Part shown: piece by piece, positions 6,309 to 9,902 of the stretch | How the letters are laid out: every line of letters begins with the position of its first letter | How positions within the stretch are numbered: the first letter of the stretch is position 1 | Source of the DNA: an uncultured Bacteroidales bacterium | Lineage (GTDB): Bacteria; Bacteroidota; Bacteroidia; Bacteroidales; Muribaculaceae | Direction: 5' to 3' | Assembly: GCA_947177325.1 (NCBI GenBank) | Contig: CAMWUH010000054.1 | Coordinates: 1-9,902 of the forward strand | Length of the DNA: 9,902 bases | Program-made: the position numbers and the translations under genes | The notes under the pieces: generated by a model | The model's input: only the letters and a program-made list of their open reading frames with translations | Databases searched by the model: none | What the model was told of the DNA's origin: nothing

Positions 6309-8165
6309 ATGCGCAAAGACTACAAACTTGAAAAGCGTAAATACATCATCGGCGGCTTCGTTGTGCTTATAGCATTGATTTATGTTTTCAGGCTTTATTC
6401 CCTGCAAATCAATGATGAACGCTATAAAGAATCAGCCGATAACAATGCTTTTCTGAAGAAAACCATATATCCATCACGCGGCCTTATCAAGGACCGCAAC
6501 GGTGAGCTGGTGGTTTATAACCAACCTGCCTACGATGTGATGATGATACCCCGCGACGTTCAACCCTTTGACACGGTTGATTTCTGCAACACGCTCAACA
6601 TCACCCGTGAGCAATTTGATAACAGGTTAATTGATATGCGACGCTCGCCGGGCTACAGCACCTATACCCCTCAAGTGTTGATGACTCAATTGTCGGCCGC
6701 TGATTATGGTCGGCTTCAAGAAAAGCTCTACCGATATCCCGGCTTCTTTATCCAAAAACGCATTCTCCGACAATATAATTACACTGCGGCAGCAAACGTG
6801 CTTGGAAACATCCGAGAGGTGTCGCAAGCCGACATTGAACGTGATTCCTATTATTTCCGAGGCGACTACATCGGCGACCTGGGGGTAGAGCGTTCCTACG
6901 ACGAATATCTCCGCGGCATAAAAGGCCAGGAAATACTTATTCGCGACGCCCATGGTCGCATTCAAGGGCGCTATGCCGACGGCACCAAGGATATTCCGGC
7001 TCAATCAGGGCGTAACCTGAAATTGAGTCTTGACATCAATCTTCAGGCCTATGCCGAAAGTTTGATGGTTAATAAAATCGGGGCAGTTGTAGCGATTGAG
7101 CCTAAGACCGGTGAAATCCTTGCCATGGTCTCATCGCCTACCTACGACCCCACGACTCTAATCGGACGCGCTCGCGGACAAAACTATGCGGCATTGAATG
7201 CCGACCCGCTCCATCCGCTCTTTGACCGCGCATTAATGGGCGCTTATCCCCCCGGCTCTACTTTCAAGCCGGGTCAAGGGCTCATTTTGCTTCAGGAAGA
7301 TATAATCACCCCTCAAACAGCATATCCCTGCTACCACGGTTTTATTTCCGGCGGATTAAAAGTTGGCTGTCACGGCCACGGCTCTCCCCTGCCGCTTAAA
7401 CCGGCCTTGCAGACATCGTGCAACGCCTATTTCTGCTGGGGATTGAAAGCCATGCTTGATAATCACAAGAAGAAATATGGCTCGGTAGCCAATGCATTCG
7501 AAACATGGAAACTCCACTTGGTGTCGATGGGCTATGGCTATCGACTCGGCGTTGACCTCCCCAGCGAAGGACGCGGATTTATTCCGAATGCCAAATTCTA
7601 CAATAAGATTTATGGTGAGAACCGATGGAGTGCCAACACCATTATCTCTATTGCCATTGGTCAGGGCGAAATTTTGGCCACCCCGCTGCAGATTGCAAAC
7701 GTTTGCGCCACTATTGCAAATCGCGGATGGTTCATTACGCCTCACGTTGTAAAGGAGATTGAGGACACCGTAATGCCGGCCGAGCTGCTCGAAAAGCGCT
7801 ACCCGACAATTGATAAGGCTCACTACGATGTAGTGGCCGAGGGGATGCGTATGGCAGTCACGGGTGGTACCTGCCGCTTGGCCAACCTTCCCGATATAGA
7901 AGTGGCCGGAAAAACAGGTACGGCGCAGAACCCTCATGGCAAAGACCACTCCGCCTTTATTGGTTTTGCCCCCTACGATGACCCGAAAATAGCCGTTTGC
8001 GTATATGTTGAAAATGCCGGTTTCGGCGCAACCTATGGAGTCCCCATCGGCAGTCTGGTTATCGAGAAATATCTCAATGGCAAAATATCCCCTGCCCGTC
8101 AATATCTTGAAGAGCGAATGTTAAATTCAAATACAATCATTTACAGTGGAGTCAAGAAACACTAA
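6309..8165 (+). CDS. mrdA: Penicillin-binding protein 2, elongation-specific D,D-transpeptidase
   Basis: This class B PBP crosslinks peptidoglycan made by RodA during cell elongation. The 618-residue product has a short cytoplasmic tail, one membrane anchor at about 12-30, then the pedestal domain (YPSRGLIKDRNG at 54-65 and YIGDLGVERSYDEYLRG at 187-203). The transpeptidase domain has the active serine in STFK (317-320), the second motif SCN (370-372) and the third motif KTGTA (535-539). All catalytic residues are present. A Cys/His-rich stretch between motifs (C341, H343, C354, H355, H357, plus C371 inside SCN) suggests a metal site like that described for other PBP2 proteins. The ATG at 6309 is 28 bp after mreD. 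The last 20 bp overlap rodA, as expected for a polymerase/transpeptidase pair. Division-specific PBP3/FtsI is disfavoured by gene context. Confidence 0.97.
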   Translation: MRKDYKLEKRKYIIGGFVVLIALIYVFRLYSLQINDERYKESADNNAFLKKTIYPSRGLIKDRNGELVVYNQPAYDVMMIPRDVQPFDTVDFCNTLNITREQFDNRLIDMRRSPGYSTYTPQVLMTQLSAADYGRLQEKLYRYPGFFIQKRILRQYNYTAAANVLGNIREVSQADIERDSYYFRGDYIGDLGVERSYDEYLRGIKGQEILIRDAHGRIQGRYADGTKDIPAQSGRNLKLSLDINLQAYAESLMVNKIGAVVAIEPKTGEILAMVSSPTYDPTTLIGRARGQNYAALNADPLHPLFDRALMGAYPPGSTFKPGQGLILLQEDIITPQTAYPCYHGFISGGLKVGCHGHGSPLPLKPALQTSCNAYFCWGLKAMLDNHKKKYGSVANAFETWKLHLVSMGYGYRLGVDLPSEGRGFIPNAKFYNKIYGENRWSANTIISIAIGQGEILATPLQIANVCATIANRGWFITPHVVKEIEDTVMPAELLEKRYPTIDKAHYDVVAEGMRMAVTGGTCRLANLPDIEVAGKTGTAQNPHGKDHSAFIGFAPYDDPKIAVCVYVENAGFGATYGVPIGSLVIEKYLNGKISPARQYLEERMLNSNTIIYSGVKKH

Positions 8166-9612
8166 AGAGTCAATTTTCAAGCACCTGGATTGGTCGGTTA
8201 TCGTGCTATATCTGCTGCTCGTGGCTGCAGGTGTTGTGAGCATATATGCTGCCAGCTATGATTTTGACAATGCATCGGTTTTTGATTTCGAAGAATTTTC
8301 AGGCAAGCAGATCAGATGGATAGGGCTTTCATTCTTCTTAGGACTGGTATTGCTATTGGTTGACAGTCGTATGTATGAGACTTACGCCTACCCGATTTAT
8401 TTCGGAGTGTTGGCGTTGCTGTTGGTTACGATTTTCATAGCACCGAATATCAAAGGCTCACATTCATGGCTTGTATTAGGGCCGATGAGTCTGCAGCCGG
8501 CGGAATTCGGCAAATTTGCAACGGCACTGGCGTTAGCCAAACTATTTAGCGGATATAACTTCGCGCTCAACGCCGCAAAAATCAATTACGTAAAGGCCGG
8601 GGCAATTATCGTGGCCCCAATTCTGCTGATTCTGGCCCAAAACGAAACGGGTTCGGCGCTTGTCTATCTCTCGCTTGCTTTCGTTCTCTACCGCGAAGGG
8701 ATGAGCGGCCTGGTATTATATGCATTTGTTTTTGCAATCGTTGCATTTGTGGTCACTGTAAAATTCACGGCAACCGCTATTTTAGGAGCCACGACCGGCC
8801 AGTTCGTGATTCTAATGCTCATTGAGCTGACAATGATTGCGATGGCTGCTTTTCACAGCAAACATCCTAATGCTGCCCGAATGTTGGGATTGTGGTTTGG
8901 AGCCACACTGCTCATCGATGTATTGCTTTCATTAGTTGGCGTGCATGTTCCCGGATTACCTTATTTTATCACTGTCATAATTATCGGAGCGGGATATTGC
9001 GTTTATGAATATCTGAAGACACGAATAATCAAGCTATGGTTCATAGTGGCCGGTGCCTTAGTGGCAATACTCTTTATGTTCTCGGTTAACTATGTATTTA
9101 ATTCAGCGTTGCAACCACACCAGCAAATGCGAATTAAAGTTGCTTTGGGTATAGAAGATGACCCGCTTAAGGCAGGTTACAACGTTAACCAGGCTAAAAT
9201 TGCAATCGGGTCGGGTGGATTTTCAGGGAAAGGATTTCTTGAAGGAACTCAAACAAAGCTCAAATATGTGCCTGAACAGCACACCGACTTCATCTTCTGC
9301 ACAATTGGCGAGGAGGAAGGATTTGTAGGCTCGGTAGCTGTAATAGTGCTGTTTTTGATATTGATACTTCGTGTGATTGCCATTGCCGAACGTCAGCCCT
9401 CGGCCTTCGGGCGTGTCTATGCCTATTGTGTGGCATCATATCTGATACTCCACTTGTGCATAAACATCGGCATGGTTATAGGACTGTGTCCTGTTATCGG
9501 TATTCCACTACCCTTCTTCAGCTATGGAGGTTCATCGCTATGGGGCTTCACGGTGCTGTTGTTCATACTTCTCCGCATAGACGCTTCAAGAAGAAATGTG
9601 AGGAACTATTGA
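8146..9612 (+). CDS. rodA: SEDS peptidoglycan glycosyltransferase RodA, long form
   Basis: RodA is a multi-pass membrane enzyme that polymerises lipid II into glycan strands as partner of PBP2. Family motifs in order: GSHSWLVLGPMSLQPAEFGK (104-123), QNETG (165-169, where many RodAs have QPDLG), GYNVNQAKIAIGSGG (344-358), PEQHTDFIFCTIGEEEGF (376-393, with the catalytic-type Asp381) and PFFSYGGSS (456-464). The start is a GTG at 8146 inside the end of mrdA; the upstream frame is closed by a stop at 8122 and has no other start. At 488 residues it is about 100 longer than the roughly 370-residue E. coli protein. The extra length lies between QNETG and GYNVNQ and looks like about three further hydrophobic helices (near 220-236, 247-265, 272-288). 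FtsW is the alternative, but the operon and partner PBP2 favour RodA. Confidence 0.95.
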   Translation: MESRNTKESIFKHLDWSVIVLYLLLVAAGVVSIYAASYDFDNASVFDFEEFSGKQIRWIGLSFFLGLVLLLVDSRMYETYAYPIYFGVLALLLVTIFIAPNIKGSHSWLVLGPMSLQPAEFGKFATALALAKLFSGYNFALNAAKINYVKAGAIIVAPILLILAQNETGSALVYLSLAFVLYREGMSGLVLYAFVFAIVAFVVTVKFTATAILGATTGQFVILMLIELTMIAMAAFHSKHPNAARMLGLWFGATLLIDVLLSLVGVHVPGLPYFITVIIIGAGYCVYEYLKTRIIKLWFIVAGALVAILFMFSVNYVFNSALQPHQQMRIKVALGIEDDPLKAGYNVNQAKIAIGSGGFSGKGFLEGTQTKLKYVPEQHTDFIFCTIGEEEGFVGSVAVIVLFLILILRVIAIAERQPSAFGRVYAYCVASYLILHLCINIGMVIGLCPVIGIPLPFFSYGGSSLWGFTVLLFILLRIDASRRNVRNY

Positions 9613-9643
9613 TTGTAGGAATAATTTAATTTTGCTATCTTTG
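9613..9643 (+). promoter_or_regulatory. Promoter of the LysE-type gene, positioned for a leaderless mRNA
   Basis: TATCTTTG (9636-9643) is an exact -7 box. A partial -33 box, TTGT (9613-9616), lies 19 bases upstream. The box ends only five bases before the ATG at 9649, while Bacteroidota transcripts usually start about 5-8 bases downstream of it, so the RNA would start at or next to the start codon. The -33 part is weak. Confidence 0.6.
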
Positions 9644-9648
9644 CATAA

Positions 9649-9902
9649 ATGGTAAATTTAATCAGAATATTCATCTGCGGCATCATTATCGGAGTGTTGA
9701 TTGCAGCTCCGATGGGTCCATCAGGTATGCTGGTGATTCAGCGTACGATAAGCCGCGGCCGTTTGTCGGCGTTCATAACCGGCATCGGTGTTGGTATCTC
9801 TGATATGTTTTATTGTCTGCTTACCGGCTTCTGTCTGTCATTTGTCAGCTCCTTCATAGACAAGAACCAAAGCCTGATTGAAATATTCGGCAGCATCGTA
9901 AT
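9649..9902 (+). CDS. LysE/RhtB-family exporter (5' part only)
   Basis: Eighty-four codons are visible before the window ends; complete members have about 200-230 residues. The product begins with a hydrophobic helix (about 5-22, RIFICGIIIGVLIAAPMG), then MGPSGMLVIQRTISRGRLSAFITGIGVGISDMFY (22-55). This is the LysE signature of a first helix ending in a PxGP-type turn, a Gly-rich second helix and a conserved Asp (D52). Proteins of this family export amino acids or related metabolites across the inner membrane; the substrate cannot be told from this part. It follows rodA after 36 bp on the same strand but has its own -7 box, so it is probably a separate transcription unit. Start: the ATG at 9649 is the first in the frame before the leading helix. 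Confidence 0.85.
   Translation, partial: MVNLIRIFICGIIIGVLIAAPMGPSGMLVIQRTISRGRLSAFITGIGVGISDMFYCLLTGFCLSFVSSFIDKNQSLIEIFGSIV

Noticed and set aside
7356..8102. 248-codon open frame antisense to mrdA
   Set aside because: Long, but entirely opposite the PBP2 transpeptidase domain whose catalytic motifs are intact; no domain features of its own.

Overview
The window looks like a chromosomal housekeeping segment of a member of the Bacteroidota, most likely order Bacteroidales. The main evidence is the promoter grammar: TTTG-N19-TAnnTTTG elements precede the nrnA-like gene and, in weaker forms, purH and the last gene. The protein styles agree, for example a PurH with SVYHKDGL and STGGT, a RodA with QNETG, and a purH-mreBCD-mrdA-rodA order that I recall from Bacteroidales. 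Genus cannot be set from this sequence; a gut Muribaculaceae-like lineage is only a guess.

Left part (1-1585, minus strand): the 3'-truncated gene of a DHH/DHHA1 phosphoesterase of the NrnA type, with its own consensus promoter, and upstream of it a long-chain flavodoxin. Between the flavodoxin and purH, which are divergent, lies a 582-bp gap without a convincing gene. Most of it (about 1653-1978) is one imperfect palindromic element. Its ends are inverted repeats of about 36 bp, and each arm carries a GGAG tetranucleotide followed directly by a small hairpin. The two hairpins keep their fold while differing in sequence. This resembles paired REP (BIME-like) or MITE-like DNA and is the most unusual item in the window.

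Middle and right part (2168-9612, plus strand): purH (the last two steps of IMP synthesis), then a complete cell-elongation cluster, mreB, mreC, mreD, mrdA (PBP2) and rodA. MreB filaments, through MreC and MreD, position the RodA glycosyltransferase and the PBP2 transpeptidase that build the lateral wall. mreC/mreD and mrdA/rodA overlap, mreC and rodA start with GTG, and mrdA follows mreD after 28 bp, so mreC to rodA reads as one tightly coupled unit. A strong hairpin separates purH from mreB, and a cluster of AGCTAT palindromes with a possible weak promoter separates mreB from mreC.

Right edge: the first 84 codons of a LysE/RhtB-type exporter. Its promoter -7 box ends five bases before the ATG, suggesting a leaderless mRNA.

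No tRNA, rRNA, CRISPR array, prophage or defence gene was seen. The genes are conventional. The novelty, if any, is in the noncoding palindromic element and in lineage-specific details of RodA, PBP2 and flavodoxin.
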